Below are positions 55,594-64,000 of a stretch of 64,000 nt of DNA, piece by piece; the stretch's first letter is position 1; each line of letters begins with the position of its first letter. The notes beneath the pieces were generated by a model, which saw only the letters and a program-made list of their open reading frames with translations, was not told the origin of the DNA and ran no database searches. The position numbers and the translations under genes were made by a program. The stretch comes from Rutidosis leptorrhynchoides (Eukaryota > Streptophyta > Magnoliopsida > Asterales > Asteraceae), in the NCBI RefSeq assembly GCF_046630445.1, contig NC_092333.1:5762501-5826500 (forward strand), read 5' to 3'.

Positions 55594-58500
55594 TTAGTTA
55601 GCTGTGGTGTCGAAATTGTGATTAACTTCGTTGTCGACTTCCATCGGACCATGTATGTAATGTTTAACTCTGTGACCATTAACTTTAAATTCAATTCCAT
55701 TTGAATTTATTAATTCTATCGTTCCGTATGGGAAAACTCTTTTGACTATGAATGGTCCAGACCATCTTGATTTCAATTTTCCAGGAAATAGCTTGAATCG
55801 TGAATTGAAAAGAAGAACTCTGTCTCCTTCTTTAAATTCTTTTGATCTTCTGATTCTTTTATCATGCCATTTCTTCGTTCTTTCTTTATAGATTAACGAA
55901 TTATCGTATGCTTCATGTCTTAATTCTTCTAATTCCTTTAGTTGACTTAATCGTAGACGTCCAGCTTCATGTAAATCAAGATTACATGTCTTCAAAGCCC
56001 AAAATGCTTTGTGTTCAATTTCTACTGGAAGATGACATGCTTTTCCATAAACAAGTCTAAAAGGTGTGGTTCCAATTGGAGTTTTGTAGGCTGTTCTAAA
56101 AGCCCAGAGTGCATCCTCCAATTTAATGGACCATTCCTTTGGATTTGATCCTACGGTTTTCTCTAGAATACGTTTTAAAGCTCGGTTGGTATTTTCAACT
56201 TGTCCACTTGTTTGTGGATGATATGCGGTGGAGATTTTATGAGTTACTCCATATCTTTTAAGAACTTTCTCAAGTTGATTATTACAGAAATGAGTACCCC
56301 GATCACTTATTAAAGCTTTCGGTGTTCCAAACCTTGCAAAAAGACGTTTTAAAAAGTTGACTACAACTCGTGCATCGTTAGTTGGGAGAGCTTGTGCTTC
56401 CGCCCATTTAGATACATAATCAATGGCTACGAGAATATAGAGATTATTATGAGATTTTGGAAATGGACCCATAAAGTCAATACCCCAAATGTCAAATACT
56501 TCACATACTTGGATGACATTTTGTGGCATTTCATCACGTTGACTTATTTTTCCGGCCCTTTGACATGCATCACAGGATTTGCAAAGGAGGTGTGCGTCTT
56601 TGTAAATTGTAGGCCAATAGAATCCAGCTTCATAAACTTTTCTTGCTGTTAGTTGAGGCCCATAATGCCCTCCTGTTGGTCCTGTGTGACAATGGTTTAA
56701 AATTTTACTAGCTTCATCTCCAAATACACATCGGCGTATTATTCCATCGGGACAACTTTTAAACAGATGTGGATCTTCCCAGAAATAGTGTTTTATATCA
56801 CAGAAGAATTTCTTTCGTCTTTGGTACGATAATCCTTTTTCAAGGAATCCACAAACTAAGTAGTTTGCATAGTCTGCAAACCATGGGATTTCATTATAAT
56901 CTATCTTCAATAGATATTCATCAGGAAAGTTGTCTTGTATGGCCGATTCATTTAGAACTTCTAACTCAGGATTTTCAAGACGAGAAAGATGATCAGCGGC
57001 GAGATTTTCTGCTCCTCTTTTATCTCGGATTTCAATATCAAACTCTTGTAAGAGTAAGATCCAACGGATTAATCTTGGTTTAGCATCTTGTTTCGAAAAT
57101 AAGTATCTAAGAGCAGAATGGTCGGTATAGACCACCGTTTTTGCTAGAACGAGATATGATCGAAATTTGTCAAAAGCAAAGACAATAGCAAGGAGTTCTT
57201 TTTCAGTAGTTGTATAGTTTGTTTGTGCTCCTTGTAACGTCTTACTAGCATAATATATAGGTTGAAATCGTTTTTCAATCCTTTGTCCTAAAACGGCTCC
57301 CATTGCAAAATCACTTGCATCGCACATTAGTTCAAATGGTAGATTCCAATTTGGTGTTATCATGATCGGTGCATTAGTGAGTTTCTCTTTAAGAATATTA
57401 AAAGATTTGATACACTCATCTGAAAAGATGAATGGAGCATCCTTTTCTAGGAGTTTATTCATAGGAGTGGCAATTTTAGAAAAATCTTTTATGAAATGTC
57501 GGTAAAAACCGGCATGCCCTAGAAAACTCCTAACTCCTCTAACATTGGTGGGATGTTGAAGTTTAGCAATTACATCTACTTTAGCTCTATCCACTTCAAT
57601 TCCTTCTTTTGAAATTTTATGTCCAAGAACGATGCCTTCTTTAACCATGAAATGGCATTTCTCCCAATTAAGTACTAGATTTGATTTTTCGCATCTAATT
57701 AGCATTCGTTCCAGATTAACTAAACATGATTTAAATATATCACCGAAGACTGAAAAGTCATCCATGAAAACTTCCATGCATTCTTCTATCATGTCATGAA
57801 AAATCGCCATCATACACCTTTGAAAGGTTGCAGGGGCGTTGCAAAGTCCAAATGGCATGCGTTTGTAAGCAAAAGTACCATAAGGGCACGTGAATGTGGT
57901 TTTCTCTTGGTCCTCGGGTGCTATTGGAATTTGAAAATATCCGGAAAATCCATCTAGAAAACAATAGTAACTATTTCCGGCTAATCTTTCCAACATTTGA
58001 TCTATGAAAGGTAAGGGAAAGTGATCTTTTCTGGTGGCGCCATTTAATTTTCTATAATCAATACACACACGCCATCCTGTTACAGTCCTAGTAGGAATAA
58101 GCTCATTTTTCTCATTTGTAATGACAGTCATGCCACCCTTCTTAGGCACGCATTGAACTGAGCTTACCCATGGACTATCAGAGATTGGATAAATTAGACC
58201 TGCGTCTAGCTCTTTCTTAACTACATCTTGCATATTAGGATTTAGTCTTCGTTGGCGTTGCACATATGTTTTATGACCTTCTTCCATAAGGATTTTATGT
58301 GTGCAATACGAAGGACTTATTCCTTTAATATCATGAATCTTCCATGCAATGGCTGGTTTATGAGCTTTCAACATAGAAATGAGTTGTGATTTCTCATTTT
58401 CAGTAAGAGAAGACGATATTATTACAGGTAATTCAGATTCACCATGTAAATAAGCGTATTCCAAATGGTTTGGAAGTGGTTTTAACTCTAATTTCGGAGG

Positions 58501-61185
58501 TTCTTCTATCGATGATTTGTATCGATATCTGTCTTCTTCTTTTAGCATTTGAATTTCTTCTGTTGTTGGTTCATATCCATTAGCTATAAGTGTAGCTAAC
58601 ATTTCAGCTTCATCAATTGGTTCATTACCTTCTCCTAAAGAACATTCTCCTGTTCCTTGTAATTCTGGAAATTCTTCTAACAATTCTGCATGTGCATCTA
58701 TAGTTTGAATATAATAACATGTATCATCTGCAGATTGTGGTTGTTGCATTGCTCTATCAACTGAAAAGGTAACACTCTCATCCTCTATACTTAGGGTCAA
58801 TTTCTTACCGAACACGTCTATCATTGCTTTAGCCGTGTTTAAGAATGGTCTTCCTAATATGAGAGGAACTTGAGAATCTTCTTCCATGTCCAGAACAACA
58901 AAATCTACTGGAAATACTAAAGTACCAACTTTAACTAGCATGTTCTCCATTATCCCTCTAGGATATTTTATTGATCTATCGGCTAGTTGTATGCTTATTC
59001 TGGTTGGTTTTAATTCTCCAAGGTCTAGTTTAGCGTATAGTGAATATGGCATTAGATTTATACTAGCACCTAAGTCTGCCAATGCTTCTATTGAACTAAG
59101 ACTACCCAGAAAACATGGAATTGTGAAACTTCCTGGATCAGATAATTTTTCTGGTATCTTATTCAACAGCACTACTGAACAATTAGCATTCATAGTAACA
59201 GCCGAGAGTTCTTCCATTTTCTTTCTATTTGATATTAGATCTTTCAAGAATTTAGCATATCTAGGCATTCTTGAAATCACATCAATGAAAGGAAGATTTA
59301 CATTTGTCTGTTTAAACATATCCAAAAATTTGGATTGCTCGGCTTCAAGTTTCTCTTTCTTCATTTTACTCGGGTAAGGAAGTGGTGGTTGGTATGGTTT
59401 AACATAAGGTTTATCCTTAACTGTGTTATCTTCATTAACCTTTTCAACTACCGGTTCTTTTTCCTTATCTTGATCAGGTTGTGGTTCTTGTGGAGTAGGA
59501 ATAGTTTCATCAGAAGTTACAGGTATTTCCGGTGGTTTAATTGTTGTACCACTTCTTGTGGTAATAGCTTTAGCTGTTTCATTCCGGGGGTTAGCATTTG
59601 TATCACTAGGTAGACTTCCCGGTTTTCTTTCACCTATTAACCTTGCTAGGTTACTTACTTCTTGTTCCAGATTTTGAATAGAAGCTTGTTGATTTCTAAA
59701 TGCTTGAGCATTTTGTTCATTGGTTTGTTTTTGAGATGTGAAAAACTGTGTTTGAGTTTCAACTAGCTTCGTCATCATATCTTCTAAATTCGGCTTTTTA
59801 TCATCGGTTTGTTGTGGTGGTTTGTTTTGAAAATTAGGTCTTTGCTGATTGTAAGTATTATTGGATACTTGTTGATTGCTAGGACCTTGTTGGTTGTTGT
59901 ATGGAATATTTCGGTTATAATTCTGGTTTTGATTGTAAATCGGTCTTGGCGGTTGATAATTATTCTGATAATTATTTCCAGGCCTTTGGTTTATGTATGA
60001 AATATTCTCTCTTTGTTCCATTGTTAATTCAATACTGAGACAATCTTTTGTCAAATGTGGTCCTCCACACTGCTCACAACTAATTCGTATTGAGTGAATA
60101 TCCTTAGTCATCTTTTCCATTCGTCTTTCCACAGCATCTATCTTTGCGGAAATGGAATCTAAGTCATGGCTAGAATCGGCTCTAGCTGCTTTAGATGATC
60201 TAACGATGTCTTTTTCTTGGTGCCACTCATGTGAGTGGGAAGCAGTGTTATCAATAATTTTGTAAGCATCAGTTTCGGTTTTCTTCATAATAGAACCACC
60301 AGCTGCTATATCTATGTCTTTTCTTGTAGTGATGTCGCATCCTTGGTAGAATATTTGTACTATTTGACAGGTGTCTAAACCATGTTGCGGACATCCTCTT
60401 AATAACTTTCCATATCTTGTCCACGCCTCATATAGAGTTTCATTTGGTTTCTGTGTGAACGTAACAATTTCTGCTTGAAGTCTTACGGCTTTAGATGCAG
60501 GAAAGAATTGTTTAAGAAATTTGTCAACTAAAACATCCCATGTATCAATCGCCCCTTCAGGTAACGATTCCAACCAATCTTTGGCTTCTCCCTTTAAAGT
60601 CCAGGGAAATAACATGAGATATATCTGTTCATCCTCCACTTCTCGAATTTTAAATAGTGTGCAGATCCTATTAAAGGTACGTAGATGTTCATTTGGATCT
60701 TCCTTCGGCGCACCACTAAATTGGCATTGATTAGTCACCATGTGTAGAATTTGTCCTTTGATTTCATAATCTGGCGCATTAATGTCTGGATGAGTAATTG
60801 AGTGACCTTGGCCAGTGCGTTTAGCTCTCATTCGGTCTTCCATACTTAAAGGTTCCAGATTCTCCATACTTGAATTTGTTGAATCTGAATCACTAGAGGA
60901 TTCTGATTTAATGGTTCGTTCCTCAATAATCTCTGTTTGAATGATTGGTGGTTCCGGAGGAAAGTTTAGTGGTTCAGGATCTACGAACCGTTCCTGAATA
61001 TTCTCCGGATTCTCAATTGTGAGGTTGGGTTCAAAAAATGGATTATCGGAAATTTGAATTGGAGTACTTGGTTGACTGGATGACGATTCTAAAGAGAAAT
61101 CAACGGCGGTTATATTTGCTAAATGTCTTGATCTAGTTACAGGTGGTGAACGTACAAAAGGTGGTGAACGTCTTGCTCGGTGCAT
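55594..61185 (-). CDS. Athila gag-pol polyprotein, intact frame
   Basis: 1863 residues in one frame. Gag capsid lies around 130-300 ([11 protein letters not shown] near 222), knuckle [13 protein letters not shown] at 370-382, and an N/Q-rich linker follows to about 480. Aspartic protease motif D704-LGAS. RT has FLDGFSGY with Asp1078, [14 protein letters not shown] and FMDD at 1140-1143 (YVDD is usual in gypsy elements). RNase H has CDASDF and [10 protein letters not shown] (Asp1355). Integrase has an HHCC zinc region (H-C-H...C-DAC), catalytic D1570, D1628 and E1664 (35 residues between the last two) and a GPF-type C terminus. The start at 61185 is the first ATG of the frame. Every expected catalytic residue I looked for is present. 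There is no stop between gag and pol. Confidence 0.92.
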   Translation of the reverse strand: MHRARRSPPFVRSPPVTRSRHLANITAVDFSLESSSSQPSTPIQISDNPFFEPNLTIENPENIQERFVDPEPLNFPPEPPIIQTEIIEERTIKSESSSDSDSTNSSMENLEPLSMEDRMRAKRTGQGHSITHPDINAPDYEIKGQILHMVTNQCQFSGAPKEDPNEHLRTFNRICTLFKIREVEDEQIYLMLFPWTLKGEAKDWLESLPEGAIDTWDVLVDKFLKQFFPASKAVRLQAEIVTFTQKPNETLYEAWTRYGKLLRGCPQHGLDTCQIVQIFYQGCDITTRKDIDIAAGGSIMKKTETDAYKIIDNTASHSHEWHQEKDIVRSSKAARADSSHDLDSISAKIDAVERRMEKMTKDIHSIRISCEQCGGPHLTKDCLSIELTMEQRENISYINQRPGNNYQNNYQPPRPIYNQNQNYNRNIPYNNQQGPSNQQVSNNTYNQQRPNFQNKPPQQTDDKKPNLEDMMTKLVETQTQFFTSQKQTNEQNAQAFRNQQASIQNLEQEVSNLARLIGERKPGSLPSDTNANPRNETAKAITTRSGTTIKPPEIPVTSDETIPTPQEPQPDQDKEKEPVVEKVNEDNTVKDKPYVKPYQPPLPYPSKMKKEKLEAEQSKFLDMFKQTNVNLPFIDVISRMPRYAKFLKDLISNRKKMEELSAVTMNANCSVVLLNKIPEKLSDPGSFTIPCFLGSLSSIEALADLGASINLMPYSLYAKLDLGELKPTRISIQLADRSIKYPRGIMENMLVKVGTLVFPVDFVVLDMEEDSQVPLILGRPFLNTAKAMIDVFGKKLTLSIEDESVTFSVDRAMQQPQSADDTCYYIQTIDAHAELLEEFPELQGTGECSLGEGNEPIDEAEMLATLIANGYEPTTEEIQMLKEEDRYRYKSSIEEPPKLELKPLPNHLEYAYLHGESELPVIISSSLTENEKSQLISMLKAHKPAIAWKIHDIKGISPSYCTHKILMEEGHKTYVQRQRRLNPNMQDVVKKELDAGLIYPISDSPWVSSVQCVPKKGGMTVITNEKNELIPTRTVTGWRVCIDYRKLNGATRKDHFPLPFIDQMLERLAGNSYYCFLDGFSGYFQIPIAPEDQEKTTFTCPYGTFAYKRMPFGLCNAPATFQRCMMAIFHDMIEECMEVFMDDFSVFGDIFKSCLVNLERMLIRCEKSNLVLNWEKCHFMVKEGIVLGHKISKEGIEVDRAKVDVIAKLQHPTNVRGVRSFLGHAGFYRHFIKDFSKIATPMNKLLEKDAPFIFSDECIKSFNILKEKLTNAPIMITPNWNLPFELMCDASDFAMGAVLGQRIEKRFQPIYYASKTLQGAQTNYTTTEKELLAIVFAFDKFRSYLVLAKTVVYTDHSALRYLFSKQDAKPRLIRWILLLQEFDIEIRDKRGAENLAADHLSRLENPELEVLNESAIQDNFPDEYLLKIDYNEIPWFADYANYLVCGFLEKGLSYQRRKKFFCDIKHYFWEDPHLFKSCPDGIIRRCVFGDEASKILNHCHTGPTGGHYGPQLTARKVYEAGFYWPTIYKDAHLLCKSCDACQRAGKISQRDEMPQNVIQVCEVFDIWGIDFMGPFPKSHNNLYILVAIDYVSKWAEAQALPTNDARVVVNFLKRLFARFGTPKALISDRGTHFCNNQLEKVLKRYGVTHKISTAYHPQTSGQVENTNRALKRILEKTVGSNPKEWSIKLEDALWAFRTAYKTPIGTTPFRLVYGKACHLPVEIEHKAFWALKTCNLDLHEAGRLRLSQLKELEELRHEAYDNSLIYKERTKKWHDKRIRRSKEFKEGDRVLLFNSRFKLFPGKLKSRWSGPFIVKRVFPYGTIELINSNGIEFKVNGHRVKHYIHGPMEVDNEVNHNFDTTAN

Positions 61186-61356
61186 TCACTGAATATCCTA
61201 TTAGTTTTTAAAAGGAAAGAAAAATTATAATAAGTTATCCAATCAATAGACTTTTCTGATTTTGCCCACGTTTTGAATAGCCAAAAGATGCAGCAGAGGG
61301 GCAGGATTCGTTTGGTCTCAATATAATTGAGGACTGTTTGGCTCCAATAGCCCGGT
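61186..61356 (-). other. Leader of the minus Athila, truncated by insertion
   Basis: Shares GAATCCTGCCCCTCTGCTGC and neighbouring sequence with the plus-strand leader at about 25511. It stops at CCGGT (61352-61356) where the Tekay-like LTR begins; the primer site and 5' LTR are beyond the window. Confidence 0.75.
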
Positions 61357-61430
61357 TGTAACGACCCAAACCAACCCGCATTAAACCGCGTTAAATTTAC
61401 AAAATAAAAAAAAATTGTTGAACTGCCACC

Positions 61431-61445
61431 TGGCGCGGCGCGCCA
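61431..61445. promoter_or_regulatory. TGGCGCGGCGCGCCA palindrome
   Basis: Perfect 15-bp palindrome around a central G, with four CpG. Related words occur at 63577-63608 near the other LTR end. Confidence 0.7.
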
Positions 61446-62117
61446 AACCTGACTGTCCGGAAAGTCTTTAAATGCGAAAATGTTTGACTAGTTCCCGACA
61501 TATTTAGGCGTAACGCTTTTAACCCCATGTTCCATATATAAAAACTAGCACGTTCTATTAATAAAATTATGTTTACGAAGCGGGGCCCACATTGACCCAA
61601 ATTACCCCTTAAGTACCAAAATACAATTTTCGACCATAAGACTTTTAATACAAAACAAAGCCGAGCATGGCGATTGGGGATACGCTACCCAATCCTAATA
61701 AATCCAAAAGCAAGCCTTCTACGCAAACTATGCAAGTCCTCTAATCCTCGCGCTTACCCGAGCCACCATCCGCATGCAATCTATAAAAAGAGTCAACAAC
61801 GAGAGGGTAAGCTAACGCTTAGTGAATGATAATATACTACATACATATATATGTATAAAATGGACACGCCACAAAATAACAAATACCGCATACCGAGGCA
61901 TCCATATAAGGCACTACACTAAGCATACCGTACGATCTCTAAGCAATGAGCTAAAGATACAATAACAATATAAGTTCACCAACGACGATGTGAACAACGC
62001 CAAATAGCTACACCCGGAGGGTTAGCTACAACACAACAATACATTAATATATAACAATATAAACGAACAAGGTTAACACCTTAACCCAATACCGAGAACC
62101 AAATACCACAATGAAGA

Positions 62118-62354
62118 TTGGCCAAACTACACGAGCCTTAGTAATCCGAAACCACACGAGATTACTATCTTCACAACATCGAGGTTAGCCGAATTACACG
62201 AGCCTTAGTAATCCGAAACCACACGAGATTACTACCTCAATAAGATGACCGAACTACACGAGTCACCATGAATCCGAACTACACAAGATTCATTTGATAA
62301 GATGACCGAAACCACACGCGTCATCGTGAATCCGAAACCACACGCGATTCACAT
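62118..62354. repeat. Array of eight hairpin-like units with a constant loop
   Basis: The core CCGAAACCACACGAG and close variants occur eight times, at about 62122, 62146, 62189, 62214, 62249, 62274, 62307 and 62332. Flanking stems differ but pair: TAGTAATC/GATTACTA (twice), ATGAATC/GATTCAT, GTGAATC/GATTCAC, GATGAC/GTCATC and TGAC/GTCA. Two units have only 2-3 paired bases. Stem covariation around a constant loop argues for a structural role in RNA or single-stranded DNA. Confidence 0.65.
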
Positions 62355-63576
62355 CTCCAACTCAAACCCACGGTCACGGGATTATAAAATCCACCACATC
62401 GGGGCTACAACATCCAAATCACAATCACGTGTGATAATGTACACACGAACGTGTACTTCGCCAAAGATGGTCAACCAAGCGCACAACCGTGCCAATTGGA
62501 CTTATACAAAAGTCCATCAAGTCCACCTACATGTGAAGTGAGCTCTATAGCCGAGAATCACTCCACCCGACCCGCACCCATCCTACACATACATATGTAC
62601 ATAGGATAATATCACTCACCTTGAAGTCTTGAAGAGTGCTTCCAAGTAATCCGCAAGTCGCCAATGGGAAATACCTAATCCATTATCACAATTACAACAT
62701 TACACTTAGAGTGGATTCACAATTCAACCCAATTCAACCATTAGTGCAATTTCGACCCAAATGCACTTCCAAGCACAAACCGTGCCCAAACTAACCCATA
62801 ATCACTAACACAAGTGAGAATGGTCCCAATATGTCAATTAAACTCGAACTCAAGTGTTAAACACGTGTCATACCCATTTTGACACTTAAACCCTAATTTT
62901 GACCCATAAAGGTCAAAATCTCATCCTTTACAAGTTTTGACACCTAAACACATTTAACTCGGTTCTATACTTCAACTTAATCCATTTTAAGTTTATAAAC
63001 ATCATTAAATCGCCAATTGGGTCATAATTACCACCGAACCCTAATTTGACCCAAAGTCACAATTAGTCAACCATAATACCCTAAATGGGTTCCAATACTT
63101 CAATAATCACTATACCTAGTGATTAAACTCCAAACCAAAGCCTAATCAAGGCCAAATCGTCATCCAACCCAAAACCCGCCAAGTGACAAGAATAACTAGT
63201 CACCATAAACCCATTTCATCACCTAAAAGGGTTACACAACAATTTAACTCAAAACCCTAACTTGAATATCAAATCAAATAAATGAAATTCGGAGTTTGAG
63301 CTTACCAATACCACCACAACGTAGCTAGGAACGAAAGGAACAACTTTAAAACCCGAGACTTTGAACGATTCGAGCTTCTTCTTCACCAAAACCTCAAATC
63401 TCTCTCTAGACCTCTCTCTCTCTCTAAGAATGGATGAAGATGATGAATGGATGTGAAATGATCCAAAGTTAGATCTAAACCAACTGATATGGCTCACAAA
63501 TCCGGCCCCAAGTGAATTTACCAAATTACCCTTCATTTAAAATAATTAAAAACAAAGGATTCTGTCAGCGCGATTC

Positions 63577-63608
63577 GGCGCGGCGCGCACCAGACCCGCG
63601 CGGCGCGC
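63577..63608. promoter_or_regulatory. Pair of GCGCGGCGCGC words 20 bp apart
   Basis: Words centred at 63583 and 63603 repeat the core of the palindrome at 61431. Spacing is 20 bp. On the minus strand they lie about 115 bp inside the LTR start. Confidence 0.65.
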
Positions 63609-63721
63609 AAGTAGTCAGTTTCAGGTTCTTTTGCTTTTTAACTAAATATAAATATTAAACGAAGCCCGTTCTCGTATGTCTTTTATAAACAAGTATACAA
63701 AATAAATATTCGGGTCTTACA

Positions 63722-63735
63722 ACTCTCCCCCACTT
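63722..63735 (-). promoter_or_regulatory. Polypurine tract of the Tekay-like element
   Basis: AAGTGGGGGAGAGT on the minus strand adjoins the LTR start TGTAAG. Confidence 0.8.
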
Positions 63736-64000
63736 AAACTCGATCACGTCCTCGTGATCCTCGTCACTTAACCAAACGGACCCCACTTACGGTCCTAAAC
63801 ATAAGTTCCAACCCGACTTTCCTAGGCAACTATTCTCATTGAAGCACCTTTAACACTAAAATCGTCATCCGCGATTTTCTCAAATCCACAATCCGAGCAC
63901 TAAAACCATGCTCCTTCCCTAACATCGGGAAAACTCAACCAATCTCGTACCGAGATATAAATCCCTTAGCGTACTATTACCGAGTACAACGCTAAAAGCA

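Larger units (their letters stand above)
35383..61356 (-). mobile_element. Athila-lineage retrotransposon, minus strand, nested in the plus-strand Athila
   Basis: Minus-strand order from right: leader (61356-61186), gag-pol, zinc-knuckle ORF, internal promoter-like module, ORF1, 3' non-coding region, PPT and 3' LTR. The 5' LTR and primer site are displaced beyond 64000 by the Tekay-like insertion at 61357. The leader shares CCTGCCCCTCTGCTGCATC with the plus-strand element. A 12.3-kb gypsy element splits ORF1. The left target-site copy would be ATTAT (35378-35382); the other is outside the window. Confidence 0.85.
61357..63721 (-). repeat. 3' LTR of the Tekay-like element
   Basis: 2,365 bp from TGTAAGACCCG to GGGTCGTTACA on the minus strand. 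It contains GC palindromes near both ends, the hairpin array at 62118-62354 and a (CT)n tract at 63414-63425. No ORF of note. Confidence 0.8.
61357..64000 (-). mobile_element. Tekay-like Ty3/gypsy element, 3' LTR and adjoining region
   Basis: A complete LTR (61357-63721) is preceded on the minus strand by AAGTGGGGGAGAGT and GATCACGAGGACGTGATC, the usual end of Tekay/Del-type chromoviruses. Integrase or chromodomain coding is not reached; 63722-64000 has no convincing frame. The left target flank is CCGGT; the partner is outside the window. Confidence 0.7.

Noticed and set aside
62118..62354. Repeat-spacer array resembling CRISPR
   Set aside because: Unequal spacing, short core, plant LTR context and covarying flanks fit a hairpin array instead.
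1..64000. tRNA or rRNA genes
   Set aside because: Only tRNA-complementary primer sites (25390, 49037) were found; no cloverleaf or rRNA sequence was recognised.

Overview
The window is nuclear DNA of a flowering plant, most likely a composite (Asteraceae): it is AT-rich, has plant splice and TATA signals, and consists almost entirely of nested transposable elements whose accessory ORFs resemble those I know from Asteraceae retrotransposons (recognition from memory, not a search). There is no prokaryotic content and no clearly intact host gene.

Layout. (1) 1-3919: 3' end of a Ty1/copia-type element with three accessory reading frames, a polypurine tract (PPT) and a 493-bp 3' LTR; pol lies outside the window. 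(2) 3920-22107: a minus-strand array of degenerate, repeatedly duplicated exon-like segments of an unrecognised gene, with a TATA box at 22099-22107. It is invaded by a SINE (7032-7153), a 5'-truncated LINE (9814-15446), an LTR element inside the LINE (10045-14843, target duplication CTCTA) and a minus-strand copia LTR. About 4.8 kb of this mosaic is duplicated in tandem (10702-15507 and 15508-20308). (3) 22108-23086: a possible divergent promoter and first exon of a plus-strand gene. (4) From 23087: an Athila-lineage Ty3/gypsy element on the plus strand (LTR, tRNA-Asp-type primer site, decayed gag-pol, small zinc-knuckle ORF, spliced ORF1). (5) From 35383: a second Athila element on the minus strand, inserted in the first. 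Its 1863-residue gag-pol frame is intact, but its ORF1 is split by a 12,287-bp non-autonomous gypsy element (40376-52662, target duplication TACCC, 3.6-kb LTRs), which itself holds a solo copia LTR (44359-44976, target duplication CCTTC). (6) From 61357: the 3' LTR of a Tekay-like gypsy element inserted in the leader of the minus Athila and running off the right edge.

The most striking unexplained signal is shared by LTRs of unrelated sequence. Each carries an array of short, usually CpG-bearing dyad-symmetric words, different in sequence per family but repeated at a centre-to-centre spacing of about 20-21 bp (31 bp in the minus Athila), in several cases ending about one period before a TATA box. 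In both Athila elements a second copy of the family's own array lies between pol and ORF1, upstream of a short first exon and a 635-642-nt intron that splices in frame into ORF1. This looks like an internal promoter driving ORF1 as its own transcription unit. How the words are read is not visible here; a host factor or an element-encoded protein such as the copia accessory ORFs are both possible.
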